A stretch of 64,000 bases of DNA from Oscillatoriales cyanobacterium. GTDB taxonomy: Bacteria; Cyanobacteriota; Cyanobacteriia; Cyanobacteriales; Laspinemataceae. Shown here one piece after another: positions 42,933-53,162 of this stretch; within the stretch, counting starts at the first letter, position 1, and every line of letters starts with the position of its first letter. The notes under the pieces are model-generated. The model ran no database searches and was not told the origin of the DNA. It was given only the letters and a program-made list of their open reading frames with translations. The stretch spans positions 1 to 64,000 of the forward strand of contig JAABRM010000026.1 of assembly GCA_011390955.1 (NCBI GenBank), in the 5' to 3' direction. The translations under genes and the position numbers were made by a program.

Positions 42933-44198
42933 ATGCCTGAAAAAAATTTGTCAGCAATTTACCAAGAGAAAGCCGAACAAGGAATTACTTCTATTGAAGT
43001 AGAAGGTTTTAAATCCCTGGGCGATCGCGCCAAAATTGAAGTACGCCCTCTAACAATTCTGGCGGGGGCAAATAGTTCTGGTAAGTCTAGCATAATGCAG
43101 CCTTTATTAATGATGAAACAAACTTTAGAAGCACCTTACGATCCAGGGGCTTTGCTTCTCGATGGCCCGAATGTGAAGTTTACTTCCGTTGACCAGTTTT
43201 TATCTAAGCGATCGGGAGAAACAATTCAAGATATTTTTAAATTAAGGTTGTTAGTAAATAATAATCTATTGCTGGAAAATTGTTTTATAAAATCTGAAAA
43301 TACAATGCATTTAAATTATTCTATTTGGAGTTTAAATGAAAAACAATTTACAATCAAGCGAGATATGAGTGAAACAGAAATTATTAGCTTATTAGACGAA
43401 TTTGAAAGATATCGGGAAAAATCTGGTATTAGTCGAGATTTAATCCAATCTCAAAAACAGATGATTATTGATAATCTGAAACCTGAAATAATCAGGAATC
43501 GATGTTTTTTGACTCTTTATTATCGTTCCAAAGGGTTATCTGTTTTAGACTCGTCTATTCCTACGGATATTTTATATAGTAATGAAAATCATAATCAGAT
43601 ATTTGAAAAAGAAATACGCCAAATCATTCATATCCCAGGAGTTAGAGGCAATCCAGAAAGAACTTATAAAATAGCCGCGATCGGGTCTGGATTTCCTGGT
43701 AATTTTGAAACTTATGTGGCTAGTATCATTCAACATTGGCAAGATACCCAAGATGAAAGGCTAATCCAGTTATGCCAAAACCTAGAAAATCTGGGACTAA
43801 CTGGTAAAGTTGCCACGAAAATTCTGAATGGGGTACAAATGGAAATTCAAGTTGCTAATTTACCTCGCAGTGGTGAATCAACGGATATGGTAAATATTGC
43901 TGATGTGGGTTTTGGGGTGTCACAAATATTGCCGGTTTTGGTGGCACTTTTAGTAGCAAAACCCGGACAATTAGTGTATCTAGAACAACCAGAAATTCAC
44001 TTACATCCTCGCGCCCAAGAAGGTCTAGCCCAAGTGTTAGCTGATGCCGCAAATCGTGGAGTTCGGGTAGTATTAGAAACTCATAGTGAGTTGTTATTAT
44101 TAACTGTACAATCCCTAGTCGCGGAAGGAAAATTATTGCCAGAAACAGTTAAACTGCACTGGTTTACCCGTCGAGAAGATGGTATCAGAAATCCATAG
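42933..44198 (+). CDS. AAA family ATPase (AAA_15/21, DUF3696 type), frameshifted at the 3' end
   Basis: A 421-residue frame. Walker A GANSSGKS is at 45-52 after ITSIEVEGFKSLGDRAKIEVRPL; Walker B is LVYLEQPEIHLHP with RAQEGLAQVLADAA, then THSELLLL. This is the SMC/OLD-like ATPase group seen in defence and repair genes, though no nuclease partner is adjacent. The frame ends GIRNP at 44198, but the other frame continues with a family-like tail (IHSADLDRQGAFGDWPEDF) to 44313. Removing one A near 44187 restores GIEIHSADLD. The gene is either recently inactivated at its end or carries a base-call error. Confidence 0.82.
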   Translation: MPEKNLSAIYQEKAEQGITSIEVEGFKSLGDRAKIEVRPLTILAGANSSGKSSIMQPLLMMKQTLEAPYDPGALLLDGPNVKFTSVDQFLSKRSGETIQDIFKLRLLVNNNLLLENCFIKSENTMHLNYSIWSLNEKQFTIKRDMSETEIISLLDEFERYREKSGISRDLIQSQKQMIIDNLKPEIIRNRCFLTLYYRSKGLSVLDSSIPTDILYSNENHNQIFEKEIRQIIHIPGVRGNPERTYKIAAIGSGFPGNFETYVASIIQHWQDTQDERLIQLCQNLENLGLTGKVATKILNGVQMEIQVANLPRSGESTDMVNIADVGFGVSQILPVLVALLVAKPGQLVYLEQPEIHLHPRAQEGLAQVLADAANRGVRVVLETHSELLLLTVQSLVAEGKLLPETVKLHWFTRREDGIRNP

Positions 44199-44313
44199 TG
44201 CCGATTTAGATCGGCAGGGGGCTTTTGGAGATTGGCCAGAAGATTTTAGTCAGGTATCTCTACAGTTAGAAAGTCGTTATCTTGATGCCGCTGAGTCTCA
44301 TTCATTTAGCTGA
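44188..44313 (+). pseudogene. Displaced C-terminal tail of the AAA ATPase
   Basis: In the shifted frame: EIHSADLDRQGAFGDWPED, then SQVSLQLESRYLDAAESHS, ending TGA at 44311-44313. The DLDxxGxFGDWPxDF motif is the normal end of this ATPase family. Confidence 0.75.
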
Positions 44314-44471
44314 GGATTAATATGCCAGATAAAATGTTTAAGATTATGTCGATATAAAATGTAATTATTAATAATATGATTATTAGACTTATTGCAAAAT
44401 ACCGGATCGATCCCCCCAACCCCCCTTAAAACCGCCATCGGCTTTTTATAATTTTGCACTCTTGTCTATTT

Positions 44472-45491
44472 TTAGTGTTGCTGCATTTTATCCCGAATTC
44501 TGGTTAAATTTTCCCGACAAACTATCGTATCTGGATGATGTTGTCCCAGGACTCCTTGATAGATTTCCCAGGCTTGCCGATATAGCGGTTCTGCTGCTTC
44601 AAACCGCCGTTGGTAGTAGTAAACCATCCCTAAGTTGTTCAGCGATCGCGCCACATTCGGATGATTTTCTCCTAGTAATCGCTGAAATATTTCTAAAGCG
44701 TGGATTAGTAAAAGTTCAGCTTCTTGATAGCGATTTTGGGAGTAATAGAGATTGGCTAAGTTGTTCAAAGCAATGGCCACAGCGTGATGATTTTCGCCCC
44801 AAATTCCCTTAAATATTCCTAAAGCTTGCCATAAAAGCGGTTCCGCTTCTGCGTACCTTCCTTGGTGATTATTGGCCATGCCAAGGTTACTTAAAGAAGT
44901 GGCTACATCAAGATGATTTTCTCCTAATAACCGCTTTCTAATTCCTAGAGATTGGGCAAATAATGGTTCTACTTCTTGATGTCGTCCTTGGTAGTAGTAG
45001 AGGACCCCTAAGCGATTTAAACTATCGGCTAACTCGATTTCTTGACCTAGTTCTTCTTGCAAACTAATCGCTTTTTCAAAATACTTAACCGCTAAGGCTT
45101 GTTCTCGGAAATAGTCCTGATATTCACCCCGTTGCACTCTATTTTGATAAATTTTTCCCACGCTGGCATAGAGAATACTCAAAGTGGGGTCTTTGATATC
45201 TCCTTGCTGTTTCTTTCGGCTAATTAGCTTTTGCAAATCCGCTAAGGGCAATAAGAAATCCTCGGCGGCTTCATTATCGTAAGATAAGCGGGTTTCTAGG
45301 AATGGCAACATTCTCGATCTTTTTTGACCGGGAATTGCGGTTTTTTTGGCGGCTTGAACGCGAGAAACTTCTGACTTCTCGCGCCCAAATTCTGCCGTTG
45401 TCCCTGAGTCGGGGGGATCGGGATTTTGTGGGGTTTTATTTTGCTCTTTTTGATGGTTTGAGAGGCGATCGCTCAATTTTTCACTATCCAT
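44472..45491 (-). CDS. Kinesin-light-chain-like TPR protein
   Basis: Starting at ATG 45491 (GGAGG 11 nt upstream) the protein has 339 residues. After an acidic/basic N-terminal 100 residues, tetratricopeptide repeats of the 42-residue TPR_10/12 type run to the end: LNRLGVLYYYQGRHQEVEPL, LSNLGMANNHQGRYAEAEPL, LNNLANLYYSQNRYQEAELL and LNNLGMVYYYQRRFEAAEPL, each followed by LGENHxxVAxSL. Cyanobacteria and filamentous bacteria use such arrays as protein-binding scaffolds, often with CHAT or NB-ARC domains; none is attached here. It is convergent with the ATPase gene. Confidence 0.87.
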   Translation of the reverse strand: MDSEKLSDRLSNHQKEQNKTPQNPDPPDSGTTAEFGREKSEVSRVQAAKKTAIPGQKRSRMLPFLETRLSYDNEAAEDFLLPLADLQKLISRKKQQGDIKDPTLSILYASVGKIYQNRVQRGEYQDYFREQALAVKYFEKAISLQEELGQEIELADSLNRLGVLYYYQGRHQEVEPLFAQSLGIRKRLLGENHLDVATSLSNLGMANNHQGRYAEAEPLLWQALGIFKGIWGENHHAVAIALNNLANLYYSQNRYQEAELLLIHALEIFQRLLGENHPNVARSLNNLGMVYYYQRRFEAAEPLYRQAWEIYQGVLGQHHPDTIVCRENLTRIRDKMQQH

Positions 45492-46036
45492 TAGATAATT
45501 CCCCTCCTTTGTAGCCACTCGGTGACAAGAGACAATGACCAGAGACAATTCGGCGATCGGATATAGCAGTTATTAGATTTATAAAATATAAAGATATTAG
45601 TGGATTCCCGTCGGAGTTGTGTACCCCCGCGAAGGCCGCCATCGGCGGGAATGACAGGTTTAACGATGTACCTTATAGATTGAAGAACTGCTATATACTA
45701 AATATTTTACCCCAAATTCGGCCAAGAGTTGAACTCTCAATGGGGGGATTAAGTCTAAAATTTGGTCAGCCGGTGGGAAATTTTTGCATAATTATTGAGA
45801 ATTATTGGGACATTTTCATGGTATTAATTCTATAGATAATCCTAGGGATATTATTTTAACTTTTGCAAAGACGACGAACCCATGCACTTATACCGGGGGC
45901 GATACCGGGGGCGATCGGAACCCCTGATGGTGTATGGGCTGACAACCCGGATCCTAAATCCTTTGAGCATCGTCTATATTAAAGAGACACGCTGGAATCA
46001 ACGCGGCTAATGGCAGGTCTGTGACAGGTAATACAG
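45492..46036. other. Divergent region TPR gene / tamB-like gene
   Basis: Contains a MITE-like element (45562-45696), reported separately. The remainder up to 46036 is HIP1-containing sequence and the presumed promoter of the tamB-like gene. No other gene. Confidence 0.5.
45562..45696. repeat. MITE-like element with TATAGCAGTT ends
   Basis: Terminal inverted repeats TATAGCAGTT (45562) and AACTGCTATA (to 45695-45696). The interior carries the dispersed ATTCCCG..GCGGGAAT hairpin. The TA-flanked, TATAG-ended architecture resembles the family at 9121 and 54348, but the sequences differ. Confidence 0.65.
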
Positions 46037-49000
46037 ATGAGTGACGATCCTAACCCCAATAGAATCCCTCCCGACGAGATCCCAAAGCCCAAAATTTCGA
46101 GTTTTTGGTTTCGTTTTCTGTTTTGGGTGAAACGACCCTCGACCATTGCCATTATATTTTCTTTGGTGGCATTGGGGACGGGGGCAACGATTTGGACTTA
46201 TGTATTTATCACCCAAAAGTTGGTGCCTCTGGTGTCGGAACAGATTACTAAAATTGTGAATCGACCCGTCGAATTAGGCAGCGTCGAACGATTTTCTGTG
46301 AATAGTATCCGGTTTGGTCGGTCTGCAATGCCCCCGACTGAAACTGACCCCGATCGCCTATCAATTGAAGGGGTAGAAGTAGGCTTTAATATTGTGCCAC
46401 TGCTGTTAAAACGTTCGCTGCCTTTAACGATTACTTTAGAAAAAGTTAATGTATATATAGAACAAGATGAGTCTGGGGCTTGGCTGGATTTAAATATCAC
46501 CACAGAAGGCAAACCTTTACCCATAGAAATTCCCACTACCGTAAAAATTCCTGATGCCCAAATTGTGCTGTTAGCCAACGGCAAAGATACGCCATTATTG
46601 GTCAATGTTGATGTAAAAACCCAGTTATCCGAAGCATTTAAACAAGCAAAATATGATGTGGCTGTGGGAATTAACACCGGCCAGGTAACGGTGACAGGGC
46701 AAACGTTTCTGGCAACCGGCGAAAGTAAGGTAAACGCCAGAATCGATAATTTTGCCCTGACAGATTTAAACCCGATTATTCCTGATTTGCCGATTAATTT
46801 AACGAATGGTTTTGTGGCGGCAAATTTGGCTGTGAATTTGCCGTCGTTTCAGGATTTACCCACGGTTTTGGGCACTCTGGCTTTTAGAGAAATTGAGGTG
46901 GCTGGGGATATTTTACCGGAGAACATTTTGGCCAATGGTTTGTTACGTTTCCAAGGTCAAACGGTGAATCTGGAAGATGTTAAAGGTAGCTTGGGGGCGA
47001 TCGCGGCTGAAGTTTCCGGTCAAGTGGATTTAAACCAAGGGTTTAATGTAGCCGTAGAGGTCAATCCTTTTTCTTTAAATAGTATCCTAGAACTTGCCCA
47101 AGTGGAATCGCCGATATTATTAGATGGGGATATGGCGGTTAATTTGCAAGTCACTGGATCGTTAAAAAATCCACAAGTTGCCGGTAAAGTCGAAGCGATT
47201 AGAAATACGCGAATCGATCGCATAGATTTTGAGGAAATTTCTCTCAACTTTTTGGCTGATTTACAACAATTTACTTTGACGGAATTGCGGGTTTTACCTG
47301 TCGCTGGGGGAAAAATTACTGGAGAGGGTGAGGTGAAATTCCCGTCCAATTCTCCCCAAGATATTCAATTAGCGTTTGATTTTGGGGCTGATTTGCCGAT
47401 AAATGCGATCGCTTCTCCATATAATTTGCCCCCAGAATTGGCGATCGGCAATTTTTCCGCTTCGGCAAAAATTCGCGGGACTGCGGATAACCCAGAAGCA
47501 TCTTTAAATTGGCGATTACCGGCAGCGGAAATTACCGTCCCCAACGGAAATAATCCATTAGCGATCGCCCTTTCTGGGGTGGGTGAAATCCTTTTCAGCG
47601 ATAAAATTGTCCGCGTCAGAAATACCTTCCTCAAACTCGGTGATGGTAGCATCAACCTGGCGGGAAATGGCAATTTAGAAACAAAAAAATGGGAAGTTTC
47701 TATTGCCGCTGCTTCATTTACTCTCGATCCATTTTTGCCTGTACCGATCGAATTAGCGATCGCCAATGCTAACACTACCGCCTCCGGTTCTTTAGACAAC
47801 CTCGACCCCAGGGAAATTTCTGCTTCCGGTGAATTGGGCTTAAATATACAAGGGGGGACAATTCAGGGAGAAGGTCGCCTCGATCGCGGCAATATTTCCG
47901 GATCCGCGACCACTAGCCAAATAGAATTAAACCTTGAATTAAACCAATTTAGCAATCAACTTAATGCCCCACTTCCGTTAACCTTACTTGCGAGTGACAT
48001 AAAATTATCTGGTAGCTTAGACGCTTTAGACCCTGGGGCGATTCAAGCTGCCGGTAATTTAGGGCTAAAAGTTGCCGATGGTTTAGTCAATATTCAAGGG
48101 GAAATTAATTCTGGTTTGGTGAAAGTTGGGGTGACAACTTCAGGGATTAATTTAACCAGAATTGCCCCACAGTTACCGATGCCGGTTACTTTACTTAGTA
48201 GCCAATTTAATCTTTCGGCATCGATCGCATCTTTAATCCGTGCGATATCTGCTAAATCGACAACTGAAGGTTTACCCACTGGGTTAAATTTAACTGGCAT
48301 TGACATGAATACCGATATTCGTCTAGCCATTGCTGATAGTTTAGTAAATGCCCAAGCCCAGTTAAATTCTGGCAAAGTGAACGCGGCTTTAAATACCACA
48401 GAAATCGATGTAGCTTCCTTACTTAGTCAGCTTAAGAAACCCGGTTTGTTGCCTGAGTTATTAGCTGACGTAAAATTACTAGGAATTCAGGCAAATTTAT
48501 CTTCATCTTTAGCTGCTTTAATTAATGCGGCGAATCAATCCAGAGAAGCGATCGCCCGTCAAGAATTACCCTCCGCAGATAGTTTAACTGGCATTGACCT
48601 TAATACGGATATTCGTTTAGCGGTGGCTGAGGGTTTAGTTAATGCCCAAGCCCAGATTAATTCTGGCAAAGTGAACGCGGCTTTAAATACCACAGAAATC
48701 AATGTAGCTTCCTTACTTAATCCGCTGCAAAAACCCGGTTTATTAAGTTTATTATCTGACGTAAAATTACTGGGATTACAGGCTAATATTTCCACCACTT
48801 TAGCTGCTTTAATTAATGCCGCTAATCAATCCAGAAACGCGATCGCCCGTCAAGAATTACCCTCCGCAGATAGTTTAACTGGCATTGACCTTAATACGGA
48901 TATTCGTTTAGCGGTGGCTGAGGGTTTAGTTAATGCCCAAGCCCAGATTAATTCTGGCAAAGTGAACGCGGCTTTAAATACCACAGAAATCAATGTAGCT

Positions 49001-52000
49001 TCCTTACTTAATCCGCTGCAAAAACCCGGTTTATTAAGTTTATTATCTGACGTAAAATTACTGGGATTACAGGCTAATTTATCCTCATCTTTAGCTGCTT
49101 TAATTAATGCGGCAAATCAATCCAGAAATGCGATCGCCCGTCAAGAATTGCCCCCCGCCGATAGCTTAACCGGAATTAACCTTAATACGGATATTAGGTT
49201 AGCGGTGGCTGAGGGGTTACTTAACACTACAGCCCAGTTAAATGCTGACGGTGTAACAGTTAGCGGCAATGGAGAAAAAATTAATCTCGCAGCATTTATC
49301 CCCAATTTACCATTACCAGTAGGGGTAAATAGCTTACAATTTAACCTAGCCACCTCTTTAAAATCCCTATTATTATTACCACAAACTCAAGATTTTCGTG
49401 GGCTTGATGCCAATGCAAATCTGGATTTAATCGTGGGGGATGGTCGCATCAATGCCCAAGGGCGATTAAATGCCGGTTCTTTATTTGCCTCCGCCAAAAG
49501 TTATGACCAAATTTATCTCCCTAAATTATCCCCAAAACTGCCCATTCCTATCACGATATTTGCCAGTGGAGTCACCCTATCTGCTGGAGTAAACCCGCTA
49601 ATTTCCGCCGCCCAAAAAATAGCGATCGCGGGCATTGATGCCTTAACTCCTGAAACCTTGCGAGATATCCAGGTAAATGGCAATGTGGATATGGCGATCG
49701 CCCAAGGTCGGGTGAATGCGATCGCTACAGCCAGGGAAAATAAATGGCAAACCGCCATTAATATGGTCAATATTCAGCTATTAGAATTAGCGGCAATTTT
49801 GCCCCCAACCGTCTTAAGCAACCCATTAATAGAATTAAACCCGGATAAATTCCGGTTAAATAGTCAAGCAAACTTAGGGGGAGAAATCGCCTCTTTACTG
49901 GCTTTCGGCGCCAAACCTGTAGCCATTGAATTGCAAAATGTATCGGCACAATTAGGCGATCAATCCTTAGATGCTAAGGGTTCAATAGTCTTGGCTAATT
50001 TAATCACCAATCCTGATATATCCCAATTACAATTAGATTTAGGAGTTCGGTCTAATTTAAATACATTGCCGGTAAATTTGCCGCCCCAAGCGATCGCCCA
50101 AGGGCAGATTTCCTTTGATGGTCGCTTAGAAGGCAGAAATTTAATTTCTGACCCATTATCACCGGGAAATCTGCAATTAATCGGAGATTTACGCTTGGGG
50201 AATGTGGCCGTAAATGAATTTAAATTAGAACCGATATTAGCCGGAGAGTTAAATATTCAGACGGGCAAAGAATTGGCGATCGCCTTAAAAGGGAAACGGG
50301 ATATTTTATCTGCCCAATTAGCCGCTTGTAATCGGCCTGAATGCTTGCTGCCATATTTGCCGGTTGCCTTAGCGGTCAAACTAGGATTAGACGCCGAAAA
50401 TCCCCTGATTATTAACGGCAACCGGGAAGGCGATCGCTTTAATCTAAACCTAGAAGAATTTGCCCTAGGGGTGTTAAATATAGCCCCCGCCATTGAATAT
50501 GGAATTGCCGGAACCGTTGGGGGGAATATCAGCGCCAATTTAGGGATTAACTTATTTACCTTAGCCAGTTCGGGAAATCTGAGAATTACTAAACCCTCCG
50601 TAGGCTATATTCAAGCCGAAGAATTCGCCACCAACTTTGCCTATATTGATGGCATTGGCCAAATTCCCCAAGGACATCTTAAATTAGGGCAAAGTCAATA
50701 TGAATTTCAAGGGGGAGTCAATCTAAATACCAGGGCAATTAACGGTAAAATTACCACCAATGGTGCCCAAGTAGAAGACATCCTCAACACCTTTAGCTGG
50801 TATCGCGTTGAAGACCTAATTAGAAATATCCAATCCCCCAATACTGACTCAACCAATTTAGAAACTGCATCGCGAGGACTGCCCAATGAATCACTAATGA
50901 ACCAGTTACGTCGCTTTGCCGAAATTAATGCTATTTTGCAAAAAAATGCGGCAGCAGCCCAGTTAGCTGCCCCGCCAAATTTAATCGACATTCGCGGTAG
51001 TTATCAAGCGGATATTCTCATCGCTGGAACCATAGAAAATCCCCAAGCGGATTTAAAATTAGCGGCGGAAAATTTAGCATGGCGCACTAAACCTCCAGTA
51101 GTTAAAGTGAGTGAAACTGGAGTAGAAATTCAAGATAATAAAATTATTCCCATCGACCGTGTAATTGTTCAGGGAAATTTTGAAAATGGGGTTCTGACCG
51201 TCCAACCCATGCGGGTGGAGTTGGGGGATACGCTGATTTCTTTTGTCGGTAAATTAGGGCGAGAAAGTACCACAGGAAAATTTCAAATGGAAAAACTTTC
51301 TGTGGAAACTTTGCGAAATTTTGTCGAAATTCCTGGAGTTAAAGTCGATGGGGAGATTAACGCCAATGCGGTGTTAGCTGGAACAATAAATAATCCCCAA
51401 ATTCGGGGAGATATTTCTTTAACCGAAGGTGAGATTAACGACCAAAAAGTTGATGAAGTGTTTGGCACTTTTTCCCTATCTAACCAGCGGCTACTGTTTG
51501 CCACCACCCAGCCATCATCCCTGCAAGTATTTGGCAGTGTTCCCGTGCCCCCGGTTCCGGGAGAAAACGATCGAATTTCCGTGAATTTAAATATCGGTAC
51601 AGAGGCGATCGCGCTGTTAGGGTTATTGACCCAAAGACAACTAGAATGGGTATCTGGAGAAGGAGAGATTAAACTCTCAGCCAAAGGTAAACTTGACTTA
51701 GAAAATAAAACCCTAAAACAGTTAGAAGCAACTGGGGCAATGACCTTTAAAGATGCGGTCTTAAAAACCGCCACCTTAGATGAAGAATTAACCATTAACG
51801 GTCAAATTGCCTTTGACCAAGAACGCATTCGGATTAATCAATTTGCGGGGACATTTGCCGAAAGTATTTTAACTGTCCAAGGAGTTCTACCCATCTTAGA
51901 ACCTCTGAGTTCTGACGATCCAGACTTGGACTATCCGATGACTATTTCTCTAAATGAGGGCAAAATTAATTTAAACAATCTTTATAAAGGAAAAGTAGGG

Positions 52001-52933
52001 GGTAAAGTCACGATCGCTGGGGCGGCTTTTCGACCCATCATTGGGGGTGAAATTCGGTTACACGATGGCAAAGCGTCTGTTCCCAAACGAGACGAAACTC
52101 AGTCAGCGGCTTTGTCCGTCGAAGCAGCAGAACCGCCAATTGTCCCCATTTTAGATAACTTTAGAATTACTTTAGGCAACAAATTTGAACTAGAAAACTG
52201 GCCGTTATTTGATTTTAGGATTACCGGAGATTTAATCGTCAATGGGTCTTTATATGACTTAAAGCCCGATGGCATTATTCAATTAGTCCGGGGACAGATT
52301 AATTTATTTAGTAGTCAGTTTTTTGTGACTCGGAATTATGAGCAAATCGTCGAATTTTCCCCAGAGTGGGGCTTAGATCCAAACTTGAATATTCAGTTGG
52401 GGACGGTGGTCTTAGAAAAATCTAGCGAACAACGTCTCCCGGACTCGGACGCGGAAATTGCCGATCCATTAGTGTTTTCTGCCCGACCGGATCAAATTAA
52501 TGTCCGATTAACCATTAAAGGGCGATCGAGTGAACTTTTAGCCGCAATGGATAGTAACTCTCAACTGCTGGATTTGGTGGAAATAACGAGCATCCCCACG
52601 CGGAATAAGAGTGAAATCATTTCCCTGTTAGGTAATAAATTTTTAACTACCCTAGAAGAAATTCAACGACTTCCGGGAGACTTGTCAAATCGCTCTAGCA
52701 GGGAATGGTTAGAATTAGCGATTAACAATTTTATTGTCAAACCTTATGTCCAAGAGTTGCAATTTACCGTAGAAGATATGGTGACAAAAACTGGCCAAAA
52801 AATTGGCCTAGAAGATTTAAGAGTTTATCCGACTATCGAAGGGATTTATCAACTTAATGAACAGTCAGTTTTAGGTATATCTTATGATTATAATTATCAA
52901 CAATTTGAGGTTGAATATAAGATTCGGTTTTAA
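46037..52933 (+). CDS. TamB-like translocation/assembly module protein (DUF490)
   Basis: A 2298-residue AsmA/TamB-type protein. A single N-terminal helix (STIAIIFSLVALGTGATIW, about 36-55) anchors it in the inner membrane; the rest is beta-rich repeats forming a long groove thought to carry lipid or help insert outer-membrane proteins. The conserved TamB C-terminal domain occupies the last 350 or so residues (RGQINLFSSQFFVTRNYEQI, FSPEWGLDPNLNI, QELQFTVEDMVTKTGQKIGL, LGISYDYNYQQFEVEYKIRF). It is much larger than the E. coli protein (about 1260), as in other cyanobacteria. Residues about 747-1075 contain a near-perfect 97-residue tandem repeat. Confidence 0.92.
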   Translation: MSDDPNPNRIPPDEIPKPKISSFWFRFLFWVKRPSTIAIIFSLVALGTGATIWTYVFITQKLVPLVSEQITKIVNRPVELGSVERFSVNSIRFGRSAMPPTETDPDRLSIEGVEVGFNIVPLLLKRSLPLTITLEKVNVYIEQDESGAWLDLNITTEGKPLPIEIPTTVKIPDAQIVLLANGKDTPLLVNVDVKTQLSEAFKQAKYDVAVGINTGQVTVTGQTFLATGESKVNARIDNFALTDLNPIIPDLPINLTNGFVAANLAVNLPSFQDLPTVLGTLAFREIEVAGDILPENILANGLLRFQGQTVNLEDVKGSLGAIAAEVSGQVDLNQGFNVAVEVNPFSLNSILELAQVESPILLDGDMAVNLQVTGSLKNPQVAGKVEAIRNTRIDRIDFEEISLNFLADLQQFTLTELRVLPVAGGKITGEGEVKFPSNSPQDIQLAFDFGADLPINAIASPYNLPPELAIGNFSASAKIRGTADNPEASLNWRLPAAEITVPNGNNPLAIALSGVGEILFSDKIVRVRNTFLKLGDGSINLAGNGNLETKKWEVSIAAASFTLDPFLPVPIELAIANANTTASGSLDNLDPREISASGELGLNIQGGTIQGEGRLDRGNISGSATTSQIELNLELNQFSNQLNAPLPLTLLASDIKLSGSLDALDPGAIQAAGNLGLKVADGLVNIQGEINSGLVKVGVTTSGINLTRIAPQLPMPVTLLSSQFNLSASIASLIRAISAKSTTEGLPTGLNLTGIDMNTDIRLAIADSLVNAQAQLNSGKVNAALNTTEIDVASLLSQLKKPGLLPELLADVKLLGIQANLSSSLAALINAANQSREAIARQELPSADSLTGIDLNTDIRLAVAEGLVNAQAQINSGKVNAALNTTEINVASLLNPLQKPGLLSLLSDVKLLGLQANISTTLAALINAANQSRNAIARQELPSADSLTGIDLNTDIRLAVAEGLVNAQAQINSGKVNAALNTTEINVASLLNPLQKPGLLSLLSDVKLLGLQANLSSSLAALINAANQSRNAIARQELPPADSLTGINLNTDIRLAVAEGLLNTTAQLNADGVTVSGNGEKINLAAFIPNLPLPVGVNSLQFNLATSLKSLLLLPQTQDFRGLDANANLDLIVGDGRINAQGRLNAGSLFASAKSYDQIYLPKLSPKLPIPITIFASGVTLSAGVNPLISAAQKIAIAGIDALTPETLRDIQVNGNVDMAIAQGRVNAIATARENKWQTAINMVNIQLLELAAILPPTVLSNPLIELNPDKFRLNSQANLGGEIASLLAFGAKPVAIELQNVSAQLGDQSLDAKGSIVLANLITNPDISQLQLDLGVRSNLNTLPVNLPPQAIAQGQISFDGRLEGRNLISDPLSPGNLQLIGDLRLGNVAVNEFKLEPILAGELNIQTGKELAIALKGKRDILSAQLAACNRPECLLPYLPVALAVKLGLDAENPLIINGNREGDRFNLNLEEFALGVLNIAPAIEYGIAGTVGGNISANLGINLFTLASSGNLRITKPSVGYIQAEEFATNFAYIDGIGQIPQGHLKLGQSQYEFQGGVNLNTRAINGKITTNGAQVEDILNTFSWYRVEDLIRNIQSPNTDSTNLETASRGLPNESLMNQLRRFAEINAILQKNAAAAQLAAPPNLIDIRGSYQADILIAGTIENPQADLKLAAENLAWRTKPPVVKVSETGVEIQDNKIIPIDRVIVQGNFENGVLTVQPMRVELGDTLISFVGKLGRESTTGKFQMEKLSVETLRNFVEIPGVKVDGEINANAVLAGTINNPQIRGDISLTEGEINDQKVDEVFGTFSLSNQRLLFATTQPSSLQVFGSVPVPPVPGENDRISVNLNIGTEAIALLGLLTQRQLEWVSGEGEIKLSAKGKLDLENKTLKQLEATGAMTFKDAVLKTATLDEELTINGQIAFDQERIRINQFAGTFAESILTVQGVLPILEPLSSDDPDLDYPMTISLNEGKINLNNLYKGKVGGKVTIAGAAFRPIIGGEIRLHDGKASVPKRDETQSAALSVEAAEPPIVPILDNFRITLGNKFELENWPLFDFRITGDLIVNGSLYDLKPDGIIQLVRGQINLFSSQFFVTRNYEQIVEFSPEWGLDPNLNIQLGTVVLEKSSEQRLPDSDAEIADPLVFSARPDQINVRLTIKGRSSELLAAMDSNSQLLDLVEITSIPTRNKSEIISLLGNKFLTTLEEIQRLPGDLSNRSSREWLELAINNFIVKPYVQELQFTVEDMVTKTGQKIGLEDLRVYPTIEGIYQLNEQSVLGISYDYNYQQFEVEYKIRF
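48276..49260 (+). repeat. 291-bp tandem repeat array inside the tamB-like gene
   Basis: Units start at 48573, 48864 and 49155 (291-bp spacing, 97 residues). The two central units are nearly identical; a diverged unit precedes (from 48276) and a partial one follows. Typical unit core: LTGIDLNTDIRLAVAEGL, then NAQAQINSGKVNAALNTTE. Confidence 0.92.
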
Positions 52934-52947
52934 ATGTTTTAGCAGAA

Positions 52948-53070
52948 TTGATAATTGATAATTGATAATTGATAATTGATAATTGATAATTGATAATTGA
53001 TAATTGATAATTGATAATTGATAATTGATAATTGTTCTCCCCCGCTCCCCTGCACCCCTGCTCCCCTGCG
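52948..53070. repeat. AATTGATA tandem repeat plus CTCCCCTGC tail
   Basis: About eleven AATTGATA octamers (52948-53033), then GTTCTCCCCCGCTCCCC and TGCACCCCTGC. Same composite as 21057-21165. Confidence 0.95.
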
Positions 53071-53162
53071 AAGAGAGGTGCATAGAAGAGAAATAGACGG
53101 GGCGGTTACAGAGAATATACAATATGGGCGGAAAATAGATTCATCAAAAACCAAGGGATATT

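Noticed and set aside
46198-46677. 159-codon minus-strand frame in the tamB-like gene, and a similar one at 51283-51795
   Set aside because: Shadow frames of a long repetitive coding region; Ser/Thr-rich composition mirrors the codon bias of the real gene.
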